This document shows positions 1 through 8,148 of a stretch of 64,000 bases of DNA, one piece after another. The stretch lies in the NCBI RefSeq assembly GCF_001457035.1, contig NZ_KQ758618.1, forward strand, positions 124,001 through 188,000. Reading direction: 5' to 3'. Position 1 is the stretch's first letter. Each line of letters opens with the position of its first letter. This stretch comes from Fictibacillus enclensis. GTDB taxonomy: Bacteria; Bacillota; Bacilli; Bacillales; Fictibacillaceae. Under the pieces are notes generated by a model. The model searched no databases. It had not been told where the DNA came from and saw only the letters and a program-made list of their open reading frames with translations. Position numbers and translations under genes: made by a program.

Positions 1-29
1 AATAAAAAATGCAATGGTAGCAAGAAGTT

Positions 30-64
30 GTCTTAGGGAAGAGTGTCTCTAAGACTTTTTAATT
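30..64 (+). terminator. Intrinsic terminator of an upstream gene
   Basis: A 7 bp perfect stem (GTCTTAG / CTAAGAC, 30-36 and 49-55) is followed by TTTTT. It closes a transcription unit lying before the window. A TATAAT box at 114-119 follows and probably belongs to the promoter of the gene at 183; no good -35 element could be assigned. Confidence 0.75.
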
Positions 65-182
65 TTCTCTAATTTCACCTTCGTTTCTACCCATTTAATT
101 TCCAAAAGTGATGTATAATGTTGAGGATACATAAAATGAATAAGGATTCATCTGCTGGAGATGAGGCAAAGCGAGGTGTGAC

Positions 183-3100
183 ATGAAGGGTTCAGAAATC
201 ATTAAGGACTTATTCGAACTAAAAGAAAAGGGATATATAAAGTATGACGATTATTTAAAAGTGGTGGAAGGGATCAATCGCTACGAAAAAGACCAGCGGC
301 GAATTGCTGAAGGAAAAGAACCATCTATACAGACGAGGGAGGAACAGGAGCCACAGTTTGAGAAAGAAAAGGATTTTGTTCAACCCGTTCAACAGCCCAT
401 TCTCTCCAGTACTGCGCCGGCTGCTCAGCCTTTGCCAAAGTCAAGGCCAAGGCCTGTTCCGACAGCTCCACCAAAACCAGCGCTGAGTGCTGAACAAAAA
501 CGCGAGCGCAATCTGACACTGCTTATGGCAGCAGGTGTCATTCTGTTGTTGATTGGCGGTCTTACATTGGCAACCAGCCAATGGGAAGTGTTTACGCCGT
601 TGGCCAAAACGATGCTTGTTGGCGGAATTGCCGCTTTGTTTGGCGGATTGGGGGCTCTGTCTCAACGCGTGCTGCACATTAAAAAGACGGCGTTTGCTTC
701 CTTTGTGCTTTTTGCGCTCTTTCTGCCAATCACGATCTTGTCTGCAGGGTTTTTTAAGCTTTTCGGCAGCTGGCTGAGTTTTTCTGGTGACGGGAAGTAT
801 GTACTGGGTGCTATTACAAGTCTGGTATGTCTGCCGATTTATTGGAAGTTTGCTAAGTCCTTCGGCTCCAGGCTGTTTGTCTGGTTTACGCTCATTGCTT
901 CGGGCATCTGCTATGGATTTATTCTTCTCGCGCTTGGTGCGGAGAAGAATGTGTTTTACTTTTTGTATGCGCTTGGAAACGGGGCTTATATTTATCTGTA
1001 TCATTTGCGGAAAACGAAGGACAGGGAAGATATCTATCAAAAGGTCCTTCCTGTCTTTATTCAGACGAACCTTATTTTATCATCGGTCCTCATTATTGTT
1101 TCCTTTGAACAGCCGCTGTCCCAAAGCTTTAATTTAATTTTGACCGCTGCACTGTATTTGGCGATGAGAATGGTCAACAAGCGGGTGGAGTATGAACTGC
1201 TTTTTATGGCATTTATCTCTTACGGTTTGTACCAGCTCGTTGAACAGGCGGCAGTAGCAGGCTTGGCGCTTGTACTGATTCCTGTGGTGCCGGTTGTTCT
1301 GCTTGCGGTGGCGCGCTTTTCAAAAGGCGATTTGAAAAAGTACTACCACGTCTCCAACGCAGTCGTATCGGTCATTGCTTTTTTACTCGTGACAGGCAAA
1401 GGACTTATGCTCTCTGGGGGAGAAGGAAGCGTATGGATGCTGCTGGGGTATCTTGTGGTTGCCGGAAATTTCATTTATCTAAGCTATAGCACGGCGTTTC
1501 GTTTGTTTTCGTACCTGGCGTCCTTTTATATTTTTATTGCGTCTTCTGAGGTATATCACCTCACCAGCTCAAACGATATGAAGCATTGGGCGCTGGCAAT
1601 TGGATTATCAGGACTGGTGACCTATGCGGCAGGTCAATGGATCAAACCTCTCCGGCGTTCGGGATTGTTTGTAGGAGGCGCCTTTCTTCTGGTCGGTTTT
1701 GGGTTTACCCTTTTAATTCCGGAATATTGGCAGATGGCACTGCTCTCGCTTGTTCTGACAGGGTTGGCAGCACGGCACTACCGGCTTGAAGAGGATCTTG
1801 CCAAAAAGATGGCCAGTGCAGGCGTTTCCGTCTTTGGCTTTTTCACAGGATTTTCGTCGGGGATGGCCTTGATCCCTGATCCGGACAGGGCACTATCGAT
1901 CGGGATTGGAACCATTCTTCTGGCGGCTCTTTATTATTGGAGAAAGAATGACAGAATCCTTGGACAATATGCGGTGATGGGAGCCATCTTTGCTTCCTTC
2001 ATCAGCTTCCTGGCTTCGTTCAGTACGGTGGCCGATTGGGTTCGGCTTTTGTGCAGCGTGTTGTTTGCGTTTATGGTGTTTGTCGGTACACGTTATTTTA
2101 AGCAATATATTGGGTTTGGCATCGTGCAGGCGGGCTTGTTCTTTGTGTTTTACTCTTTCCTTCACTTGATTGCAGAACCCGTCAATGAACGGCTCACGCT
2201 TATTATTTTGTCCGCTCTGCTGTTTGTTTCGGGAGAGGCATTAAAACGTGCGGACCGGCAAAGCCATCTTCCAACGCTGGTGGTCAGCCAGGCGGCTCTG
2301 CTGTATTCAGTGTTTTATACGTTTATTACTTCAGGGGAAACCTTGCCGTATTTTCTTCTTACGGTTCTTTACGGACTGTATGTCTGGCGCTCTGTCCATG
2401 AAGCAGAATTAAAATACAGCCTGTATGCGGGACTGACCGTGTTATCCATGGCCTTCGGTTTTACCGTAAACGAATGGTTCCCTAATGAGATTCGTTTGTT
2501 ATACAGTTTGGTGATGCTCGCTGCTTACTTTGTTGTTTCAGTGATCTGGAAGGAACGGCTCAGGTGGTATATTGTTCCATTTTCGATTCTGGTCATGGCC
2601 GAGTATCTTGCGGATTCGTATTATGCAGGAGAGGTTTTGCCTCTGTGGTTTTATGTAGGTGTGGTCCTTGTATTCATGGCGTTCTTTCAATCTCTTAAAG
2701 GAAATTGGAGAATTGCTGTGGCGTTTCCGCTAATCTACTTTTGGCTGATGATGGCCAACATGATTGACCTGTACAGCTTATCCGCACAATTAAGTGCGCT
2801 TGTCTGGTATGCGATTGGGCTTCTGTTCACAGCTGTAGGAATGTTTATCTATGAAAAACTCTACCATCCTGAAAACGGCGAAAAAGTAGATTTGTACGGA
2901 ATTGCAGGACTCATCTATGTATGCACCGGCTGCCTGCAGGCAGTGGATTGGGTATTTATTGGCGGGCTGTTCGTGGTTGCGGTGCTTCTGTACCATCATT
3001 CTTTACGGATTGCAGCTTTTCCGATGGTTCAAAAGAGCCTTCAAACGGTCTCTTTGGCGGTCGGACTGCTAACCTATTATACAATTCTTGATATGTTCCA

Positions 3101-3569
3101 TGTTCCAAGTGTGATCATCACGGAACTCTATGTGCTTCCCTGGATTCTTTTAAGCTATTTAATTACACAAAAAACGTGGAACCTGAACGAAAAGTCGGTC
3201 ATGATTGTTCAATACAGCCTTATCGGCCTGATATCCATCATCTTGATGGTCGATGCCATGTACAGCTATAAAATTGCTGATGCCGTCATTTTGGGTTCTC
3301 TTGCTGTGCTTAGTATTCTGTATGGATTTATCTCCAAGCAGAAAAGCTATTTCTTCAGTGGTCTGATTGTGCTCATCGTAAATGTGTTCGTGCAGACCCG
3401 TCCTTACTGGGGCAATATGCCATGGTGGGTGTATCTCCTCATGGCCGGAATTTTGCTCATCGGGTTTGCGGGCTACCATGAGTTCAAAAAACAAAAGGGG
3501 ATTGAATCTCCATCATTGAAAGAGCAGTTTCAGCGAAAATGGGGCACATGGTTTGGTGCCTGGAAATAA
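183..3569 (+). CDS. Giant polytopic membrane protein (DUF2157-like)
   Basis: The protein has 1128 residues. A soluble N-terminal part of about 110 residues (charged helix, then a Pro/Ala-rich linker near 75-105) is followed by close to a thousand residues of nearly continuous hydrophobic helices, by eye more than 25 membrane segments. The start is supported by GAGGTG eight bases upstream. Proteins of this size and shape in Bacillaceae are annotated as DUF2157 or SCO7613-C-terminal-domain membrane proteins of unknown function. I see no catalytic motif. It stands alone between two terminators. The membrane location is secure; any role is unknown. Confidence 0.75.
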   Translation: MKGSEIIKDLFELKEKGYIKYDDYLKVVEGINRYEKDQRRIAEGKEPSIQTREEQEPQFEKEKDFVQPVQQPILSSTAPAAQPLPKSRPRPVPTAPPKPALSAEQKRERNLTLLMAAGVILLLIGGLTLATSQWEVFTPLAKTMLVGGIAALFGGLGALSQRVLHIKKTAFASFVLFALFLPITILSAGFFKLFGSWLSFSGDGKYVLGAITSLVCLPIYWKFAKSFGSRLFVWFTLIASGICYGFILLALGAEKNVFYFLYALGNGAYIYLYHLRKTKDREDIYQKVLPVFIQTNLILSSVLIIVSFEQPLSQSFNLILTAALYLAMRMVNKRVEYELLFMAFISYGLYQLVEQAAVAGLALVLIPVVPVVLLAVARFSKGDLKKYYHVSNAVVSVIAFLLVTGKGLMLSGGEGSVWMLLGYLVVAGNFIYLSYSTAFRLFSYLASFYIFIASSEVYHLTSSNDMKHWALAIGLSGLVTYAAGQWIKPLRRSGLFVGGAFLLVGFGFTLLIPEYWQMALLSLVLTGLAARHYRLEEDLAKKMASAGVSVFGFFTGFSSGMALIPDPDRALSIGIGTILLAALYYWRKNDRILGQYAVMGAIFASFISFLASFSTVADWVRLLCSVLFAFMVFVGTRYFKQYIGFGIVQAGLFFVFYSFLHLIAEPVNERLTLIILSALLFVSGEALKRADRQSHLPTLVVSQAALLYSVFYTFITSGETLPYFLLTVLYGLYVWRSVHEAELKYSLYAGLTVLSMAFGFTVNEWFPNEIRLLYSLVMLAAYFVVSVIWKERLRWYIVPFSILVMAEYLADSYYAGEVLPLWFYVGVVLVFMAFFQSLKGNWRIAVAFPLIYFWLMMANMIDLYSLSAQLSALVWYAIGLLFTAVGMFIYEKLYHPENGEKVDLYGIAGLIYVCTGCLQAVDWVFIGGLFVVAVLLYHHSLRIAAFPMVQKSLQTVSLAVGLLTYYTILDMFHVPSVIITELYVLPWILLSYLITQKTWNLNEKSVMIVQYSLIGLISIILMVDAMYSYKIADAVILGSLAVLSILYGFISKQKSYFFSGLIVLIVNVFVQTRPYWGNMPWWVYLLMAGILLIGFAGYHEFKKQKGIESPSLKEQFQRKWGTWFGAWK

Positions 3570-3573
3570 GGAA

Positions 3574-3608
3574 AAAGGACAGTTCCGTGTGAGGAACTGT
3601 CCTTTTTT
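3574..3608. terminator. Bidirectional terminator between convergent genes
   Basis: A 12 bp perfect stem (AAGGACAGTTCC and its complement, loop GTGTGA) is flanked by A5 on the left and T6 on the right, so it can stop the membrane-protein gene on the plus strand and the XRE/TPR regulator on the minus strand. Confidence 0.85.
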
Positions 3609-3669
3609 GTATCAGCGGGTCCACCCGCTTGCTTCCAAAATGAGATTCTTCAATCATAAGTAGCCTCCT

Positions 3670-4908
3670 CTAAATAAACGAGCTTTCTACCTGGTTGGCG
3701 GAGCAGTAGTATTCACTGGACCGTTTGTATTGTTTTTTTCGGTAATAATAATCGCCAAGCTGTTCATAGCACATCCGGATATACATAAACTCATCTTTTT
3801 TCTGAAAGATGGGAAGGGCGATTTCTTCCAAAAATATTTTGTAGTCTTCGTCGTTTCGGCGCTTTGAAACCTGAAATTGAAGAATCTTAAGCAGACAATA
3901 GGTTTCGTTCAGTTCGCCTTTTAACAGCTCAAGTCCTTTGGTGATCCAGCGGGTGGCATCTTCGGTTTCATTGAGCTGAAAAAGGTTGTTGGCCAAAAGA
4001 TAGATGGTCAGTTCTCCGCCTTGGAGATCATTGCGTGCATTCAGAGATTTTAAAAAGTATTCAATGGCTTCCCATGGTTTCTTCATTTTGTGATAAACGA
4101 TTCCCATATTGTGATAGATATGTATTCGTAAATGGCCGATATCCGGCAGTGATTCAATGCCTTTAAGCGCTTTTTCAAAGTATGTAATGGCGGTAGAATG
4201 TTCATTGATCCGGTTATAATCAATCCCAAGAAGAATATAGCAATCAATGACTTTCTTGAATTGAATGTTTTTATGAAATTCCTCCATCGCCCTTTCGGAA
4301 TGGAAAATGGAAAGGGTGATTTTGCCCAGCCGGCTGTAAATCAAGGCGAGCTGGTAATGGTATTCTGGTTCACTGACATAATCCTTTGCTTTTAAGTAGA
4401 GTTCAAGTGCTTTTTGAAAATGGCCTTTCAAATATTCGTAAAGCCCGGAAAAATAATAGTAGTAGGCTGCTGTTTCTTTCGGCGTGTATTCAATGTATTT
4501 TTCCGCATGAGCTAATTGTTCTTCCGCACTGTCGAATTCTCGCAACAAGAGAAAGTGCCGAGTGGCGCACAAGTGAAACATGGATAAAAGCTCAATATCC
4601 TTAATGCCTTTCATTTTTTTTTCGATATTGATGTAATGGTCCTTTGTCGCAGACCGCTTCCTCGCTTTTATGTCGTCATACCAGCAGTAGATTAATTTTT
4701 TTATTTCATTGGTGGAGGAGGACTGCAGCAATTCGTCGTATTCTATGTTTAGTTTTTTGCAAAGCAACTCAAGGATCTCTTTGGAAGGAACAATGCTGTT
4801 GTTCTCCACTTTACTAAGGTAGGGAACGGAACAAATTCCCGATGTGAGTTGTTTTTGGGTTAGTTTATTTTTTTCTCTGAAATATTTGATCTTCTCTCCT
4901 CTAATCAT
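3670..4908 (-). CDS. XRE-family regulator with TPR repeats (RRNPP-like)
   Basis: The 412-residue protein has an N-terminal XRE helix-turn-helix (about 1-65, with the typical LTQKQL and SVPYLSKVEN segments) followed by helical TPR repeats to the C-terminus (about 95-410, several with the A-x-Y-Y and E-A-I-E-Y-F pattern). This is the layout of quorum-sensing receptors such as NprR and PlcR, in which the TPR part binds a signalling peptide; peptide control here is inference. The ATG at 4908 is preferred over a TTG at 4920 because GAGGTGG lies seven bases before it. It is divergent from the StyA-like monooxygenase gene, a natural target. A small open frame with a strong ribosome binding site follows its stop codon. 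Confidence 0.8.
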   Translation of the reverse strand: MIRGEKIKYFREKNKLTQKQLTSGICSVPYLSKVENNSIVPSKEILELLCKKLNIEYDELLQSSSTNEIKKLIYCWYDDIKARKRSATKDHYINIEKKMKGIKDIELLSMFHLCATRHFLLLREFDSAEEQLAHAEKYIEYTPKETAAYYYYFSGLYEYLKGHFQKALELYLKAKDYVSEPEYHYQLALIYSRLGKITLSIFHSERAMEEFHKNIQFKKVIDCYILLGIDYNRINEHSTAITYFEKALKGIESLPDIGHLRIHIYHNMGIVYHKMKKPWEAIEYFLKSLNARNDLQGGELTIYLLANNLFQLNETEDATRWITKGLELLKGELNETYCLLKILQFQVSKRRNDEDYKIFLEEIALPIFQKKDEFMYIRMCYEQLGDYYYRKKQYKRSSEYYCSANQVESSFI

Positions 4909-5172
4909 AATCCACCTCAATCCCTCTTCATCATTCTCATGATATCACATTAAATAACTGATTTTTCCTATTATATACATAATTTATGGGGCATTAGGCA
5001 GTTATTTGTCAATAAATGAGGACGCAGCAGGAAAGAAGAAAGAATATGCCATATTTCCTAGGAAATAGATTGACGAATGCTGTCCTATTCTCCTGTTTTT
5101 CTGCTGGCACAGGAAATTTTGCTTTTAAAAAGAAATTAGGCATAAGGCGAATAATGAGAAGGAGTGTGGTCC
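4909..5172. promoter_or_regulatory. Divergent promoter region with a 16 bp palindrome
   Basis: This intergenic region separates the XRE/TPR regulator from the monooxygenase gene. At 5052-5067 there is a perfect 16 bp palindrome, TATTTCCTAGGAAATA, which is a good candidate operator for the regulator. AT-rich DNA at 4945-4995 probably holds the regulator promoter. No convincing gene was found inside. Confidence 0.45.
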
Positions 5173-6348
5173 TTGAAAAAAAAGGTTGGTATCATTGGTG
5201 GCGGAACGACTGGATTGCAGCTGGCTTATGCTTTAATGGAGGATTTCGATGTCACGATCATCTCTCACCGCACACCGGATCAGGTGCGAAGCGGGAGAAT
5301 CATGTCCACGCAGGTCCATTTTGGCCCGGCTCGTGAACGGGAAAAGAGATTTCATATGCCAGATTGGAATAGTGAGCAGATGATTACGAGCATTCATATA
5401 ACGGTAGGTGACCAAAAGCTGTTTGCAGGCCGGCTGGAAAAGCCAGCATTGTCCGTGGATCAGCGGCTTTCTTATTCAACGTATGCTGAGGACTTGGAGA
5501 AAAAGGGTGTTACGTTTCAGCAAAGAAAGATCACCGAACAGGACAGGGAGACATTAGGTGAAGAATATGACCTTGTAGTGGATTGTACGGGAAAAAATGG
5601 TCCGATCTTTCCGTTTCCGATTGAAAAAGAACTTACTCCGTTTCAGGGGCCACAGCGAAAATGCATTGTAGGCTACTTTAAGGGAGTTAAGCCGGTCTCT
5701 CCCTGCGGAGTCAGTGTAACGGTGATCCCAGAGCTGGGGGAAATGTTTGAGATTCCGGCGGAAGCAGAGTCCGGCCCGGTCACTATCCTGTTTATCACAG
5801 CTGTCCCTGCTGGCCCGCTTGATATGTTTAAAGGGATTAAATCTCCGGATGCCTTTACGATTAAAATGAGAGAAGCGGTAGAAATGTTCTTTCCGGAGAT
5901 TCACAGCCGTATTGTTGATGAACTGTTTGCGCTAAGTGATGAAAATGGCTTCCTCCAGGTTGCCATTACGCCTGAGGTGAGAAGGCCATATGTGATGCAG
6001 GAACATCAACTCATACTGGGATGTGGAGACAGTGTGGTGCTGAACGATCCGATTACCGGACAAGGATGCAACTTGTCTTCCTACTGTGCGGAGCAGCTGT
6101 CTGAACTGCTGGTCGAACATAAACATGATGACCACTGGGGTGTGGAGCTGGGGATTTTATATTGGAATAGAATTAAGCATTTCGTTAAAGAAGTAACAGA
6201 ATGGACGAATGCGATGACACAGCCGCTACCCGGACATGTTATTCAGATGCTGCTCGGAGGGGCACAGGATCAGGTAACTGCCGATCAGGTAGCCCGCTGG
6301 TTCGAAAATCCCTCGAGTGCCCATCAGGTTTTTCTGGCAAAAGTGTAA
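5173..6348 (+). CDS. StyA-like FAD monooxygenase (styrene/indole family)
   Basis: The 391-residue protein opens with a Rossmann FAD-binding motif (VGIIGGGTTGLQLA, residues about 4-17) and carries a second flavin-contact region near 285-300 (GCGDSVVLNDPITGQG, containing the GD and the G-x-G). The overall pattern matches group E flavoprotein monooxygenases related to StyA, which oxidise styrene or indole using FADH2 delivered by a separate reductase. No reductase (StyB) gene lies nearby, so the substrate and partner are unknown. The start is taken as TTG 5173, eight bases after GAAGGAG; a GTG at 5164 would overlap the ribosome binding site. The adjacent divergent XRE/TPR gene may regulate it. 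Confidence 0.75.
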   Translation: MKKKVGIIGGGTTGLQLAYALMEDFDVTIISHRTPDQVRSGRIMSTQVHFGPAREREKRFHMPDWNSEQMITSIHITVGDQKLFAGRLEKPALSVDQRLSYSTYAEDLEKKGVTFQQRKITEQDRETLGEEYDLVVDCTGKNGPIFPFPIEKELTPFQGPQRKCIVGYFKGVKPVSPCGVSVTVIPELGEMFEIPAEAESGPVTILFITAVPAGPLDMFKGIKSPDAFTIKMREAVEMFFPEIHSRIVDELFALSDENGFLQVAITPEVRRPYVMQEHQLILGCGDSVVLNDPITGQGCNLSSYCAEQLSELLVEHKHDDHWGVELGILYWNRIKHFVKEVTEWTNAMTQPLPGHVIQMLLGGAQDQVTADQVARWFENPSSAHQVFLAKV

Positions 6349-6361
6349 AACAACTGAAATT

Positions 6362-6401
6362 AGTGCCGATCTTCCATATATAGGAGAATCGGCGCTTTTT
6401 T
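6362..6401 (+). terminator. Terminator after the monooxygenase gene
   Basis: A 9 bp stem (AGTGCCGAT / ATCGGCGCT, one G-T pair) at 6362-6370 and 6388-6396 is followed by T6. Confidence 0.8.
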
Positions 6402-6518
6402 GTCGTTTCTAGTCCAAACATCCCGAATGATTACAATTATTAGGAACTTAGTCTAGTACCTCCATCCTTCTTTGTTTTTTACAATAGAAACACAAGAGAT
6501 TGAGCAGGCGGTGAATGT

Positions 6519-6845
6519 ATGATTTTTGATCAGCAAAAGTATCGGATGCAGGCTGAGATGCTGGACTGGTATTACGGTAAAGTTCAGGAGTCCATGCAAA
6601 AGTTGGACCAGCTGAGATGGGATCGCAACCGGGTACTGACGAAGGCGTCGAGCTGGGAAAGTAAGAGCAAGGCGTCCTATCAGCAAATGATGTCGGAAGC
6701 GGCAAGCACCCACTTTGCTTCGGCAAGCTTGGGTGAACAATTAAAAGATGCGCTGCGCCGGGAAGCAGCCCGGTTAAGGGAACAGGCAGACGAGATGGAG
6801 AGACAGGAGAAGCTTCATGAGTCGAATCAGCGTCAATCCCGATGA
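6519..6845 (+). CDS. Small helical protein, probable T7SS/LXG-locus helper
   Basis: This 108-residue protein is almost all charged helix, with a tryptophan-serine turn near residue 47 (SSWESKSKASY) that recalls the W-x-G turn of WXG100 and YwqH-type helpers of LXG toxins. The last 60 residues look like a coiled coil. The ATG at 6519 follows GCAGGCGGTGA, a modest ribosome binding site. Its end overlaps the next small frame (6817) by 29 bases, as in compact ywqH-ywqI-ywqJ operons. The assignment rests on size, shape and neighbours rather than on a clear family signature. Confidence 0.5.
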   Translation: MIFDQQKYRMQAEMLDWYYGKVQESMQKLDQLRWDRNRVLTKASSWESKSKASYQQMMSEAASTHFASASLGEQLKDALRREAARLREQADEMERQEKLHESNQRQSR

Positions 6846-6900
6846 ACTGGAAGACTTGGCGCGCGGATTACCAGGCAGAAAGTTTATTAAGGTAAGATAG
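6817..6900 (+). pseudogene. Truncated WXG-like gene fused to a toxin-like tail
   Basis: A 27-codon frame begins MSRISVNPDELEDLARG, which resembles the start of small ESAT-6/WXG-type proteins encoded in front of LXG toxins, then runs directly into PGRKFIKVR and a stop. The natural protein would be near 90-100 residues and followed by a large toxin gene. The simplest reading is an in-frame deletion that joined the first codons of the small gene to the last codons of the toxin gene. That the tail derives from a toxin is inference. Confidence 0.4.
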
Positions 6901-6966
6901 GACAAAGATCATACTCATAATTTAGTGTTGAAAACGTCAAATCCATAATGTAAAAGTTGAAGGCAT

Positions 6967-7131
6967 GTGGACGCACTGAATGATGAACAAAATGAATTTG
7001 ATGAGGAGAAATCCGATAGCACATGGTTAGATGATTCTAATTGGTATGTAATAGAAGATCACGGTGATCGAAAAGGAATTTATGTACCAGCCATCTACCC
7101 TGATGGGAAAATCTATTGGCGTTTTCTATAA
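6967..7131 (+). pseudogene. Remnant of an acidic, immunity-like protein
   Basis: A 54-codon frame from GTG 6967 encodes an acidic peptide rich in Asp and Glu at the N-terminus, ending in a compact aromatic segment (GIYVPAIYPDGKIYWRFL). An in-frame stop lies just upstream (6958), so it has no longer form. Acidic proteins of this kind commonly follow polymorphic toxins as immunity proteins. The ribosome binding site is poor (GAAGG close to the start), and I read it as the C-terminal part of a decayed immunity gene, although a functional small protein is possible. Confidence 0.4.
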
Positions 7132-7140
7132 TGAAAGGTA

Positions 7141-7177
7141 GAAAAGCCCCAGGATCTTACTCAACCCGGGGCTTTTC
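7141..7177. terminator. Bidirectional terminator
   Basis: A perfect 10 bp stem, GAAAAGCCCC and its complement, at 7141-7150 and 7168-7177 separates the plus-strand toxin-locus remnant from the minus-strand dha operon; the T-rich arms serve both directions. Confidence 0.8.
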
Positions 7178-7183
7178 TTATTT

Positions 7184-7552
7184 CTATTTAGAAAACTCTG
7201 TTTCCAGCGCCTGCATGATCTGCTCCACGGACAATCCCTGTCCGCTTTGTACGGCAGCCAGAAAGGCTCCTTCCACAAGCGGGACATCCTTGAATTGTAT
7301 GTTCCGGTCCCCGGTATACAGCTCGAGGGCCATTTCGGCGTTCATAGTGGAAGAGCCGATGTCGGTTAAAATGATGGCATCGTCTGTGAGGGAAGAGAAT
7401 GCTTTTTCGATCCGGGAGACGTCGGTTCCGATTTTCCCGCCATCAAGCCCGCCGGCATTATGGATCTCCACGTTGGCTGCCATCTCGGCAAGAAGCTCCT
7501 TCAAACCGTCAGCTAATTTTTCACTGTGGGAAACGAGGATCAAGTTAACCAT
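7184..7552 (-). CDS. dhaM: DhaM, PTS-type phosphocarrier of dihydroxyacetone kinase
   Basis: The 122-residue protein is a single EIIA-mannose-like domain. His9 in the N-terminal LVSHSEKL motif is the expected phosphate acceptor, and the TDIGSSTMN segment (near 64-72) is typical of DhaM. It carries phosphate from the PTS protein HPr to the ADP bound on DhaL, so that dihydroxyacetone kinase draws on phosphoenolpyruvate rather than free ATP. Unlike the E. coli form it has no fused HPr or EI domains, which is usual for Firmicutes. The start is preceded by GGAGGTG, and the gene overlaps dhaL by a few bases, so the two are translationally coupled. It is the last gene of the dhaK-dhaL-dhaM operon. 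Confidence 0.9.
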   Translation of the reverse strand: MVNLILVSHSEKLADGLKELLAEMAANVEIHNAGGLDGGKIGTDVSRIEKAFSSLTDDAIILTDIGSSTMNAEMALELYTGDRNIQFKDVPLVEGAFLAAVQSGQGLSVEQIMQALETEFSK

Positions 7553-8147
7553 TCAGCACCTCCGCAATCTGGCGGAGCAGGATGGAGCTGGACAATGCCC
7601 CAGGATCCTGAAGACCTTTGGAGGCATCGCCGAAGTACGAGGCCCGTCCTTTTTCCGCTTTCAATTCTTTTGTATATGCCAGCGCGTTTTCAATCACCGT
7701 CTCAAGCGGCTCATCGCTCTTAAGCGCCTCAGTAAAGGGCTCAAACACGTCCAGCATGGTTTTCTGGCCGGCCTTGGATTTTCCGCGTGCAGCCACACCG
7801 TCCGCCGCCTCTTTAAACCCGTCGTATAATACATCACCCTCTACTGAGCTTTTGCCATTCCACTTGGTAGCAAATTTTACAAAGACAGTACCGAAAAGAG
7901 GGCCGGATGCGCCGCCGACTGTTTTAATCAATGTCATGCCCACAAGCTTGGAAAGCTCCCCAAGATCTGCAAAGGAATCTTTATCCTCCAGTTCTTTTTT
8001 TACAGCAGTAAACCCCCGTGACATGTTGATGCCATGGTCGCCGTCACCAATTTCCCGGTCCAGGTCCGTCAGTTCATCTTTTTGCTTTTCAATTTGATCC
8101 GCTGTATTCAACAATGCTGTTTTCAGACCTTCTGTGGTCAGTTTCAT
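7545..8147 (-). CDS. dhaL: DhaL, ADP-binding subunit of dihydroxyacetone kinase
   Basis: This 200-residue protein is the nucleotide-binding subunit of PTS-dependent dihydroxyacetone kinase. The motif DREIGDGDHGINM (about 30-42) supplies the aspartates that hold two magnesium ions and ADP, and the GGASGPLFGT segment is also conserved. It receives phosphate from DhaM and passes it to dihydroxyacetone on DhaK. The ATG at 8147 is chosen over a GTG at 8156 because the GTG sits inside the GAGGAG ribosome binding site. It starts one base after the dhaK stop codon. Confidence 0.92.
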   Translation of the reverse strand: MKLTTEGLKTALLNTADQIEKQKDELTDLDREIGDGDHGINMSRGFTAVKKELEDKDSFADLGELSKLVGMTLIKTVGGASGPLFGTVFVKFATKWNGKSSVEGDVLYDGFKEAADGVAARGKSKAGQKTMLDVFEPFTEALKSDEPLETVIENALAYTKELKAEKGRASYFGDASKGLQDPGALSSSILLRQIAEVLNG

Positions 8148-8148
8148 A

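Noticed and set aside
5046-5336. Open frame starting MPYFLGNRLTNAV in the intergenic region before the monooxygenase gene, considered as a signal peptide gene
   Set aside because: It runs out of frame far into the monooxygenase gene, has no proper ribosome binding site and no export signal; the DNA is better read as an operator and promoter region.
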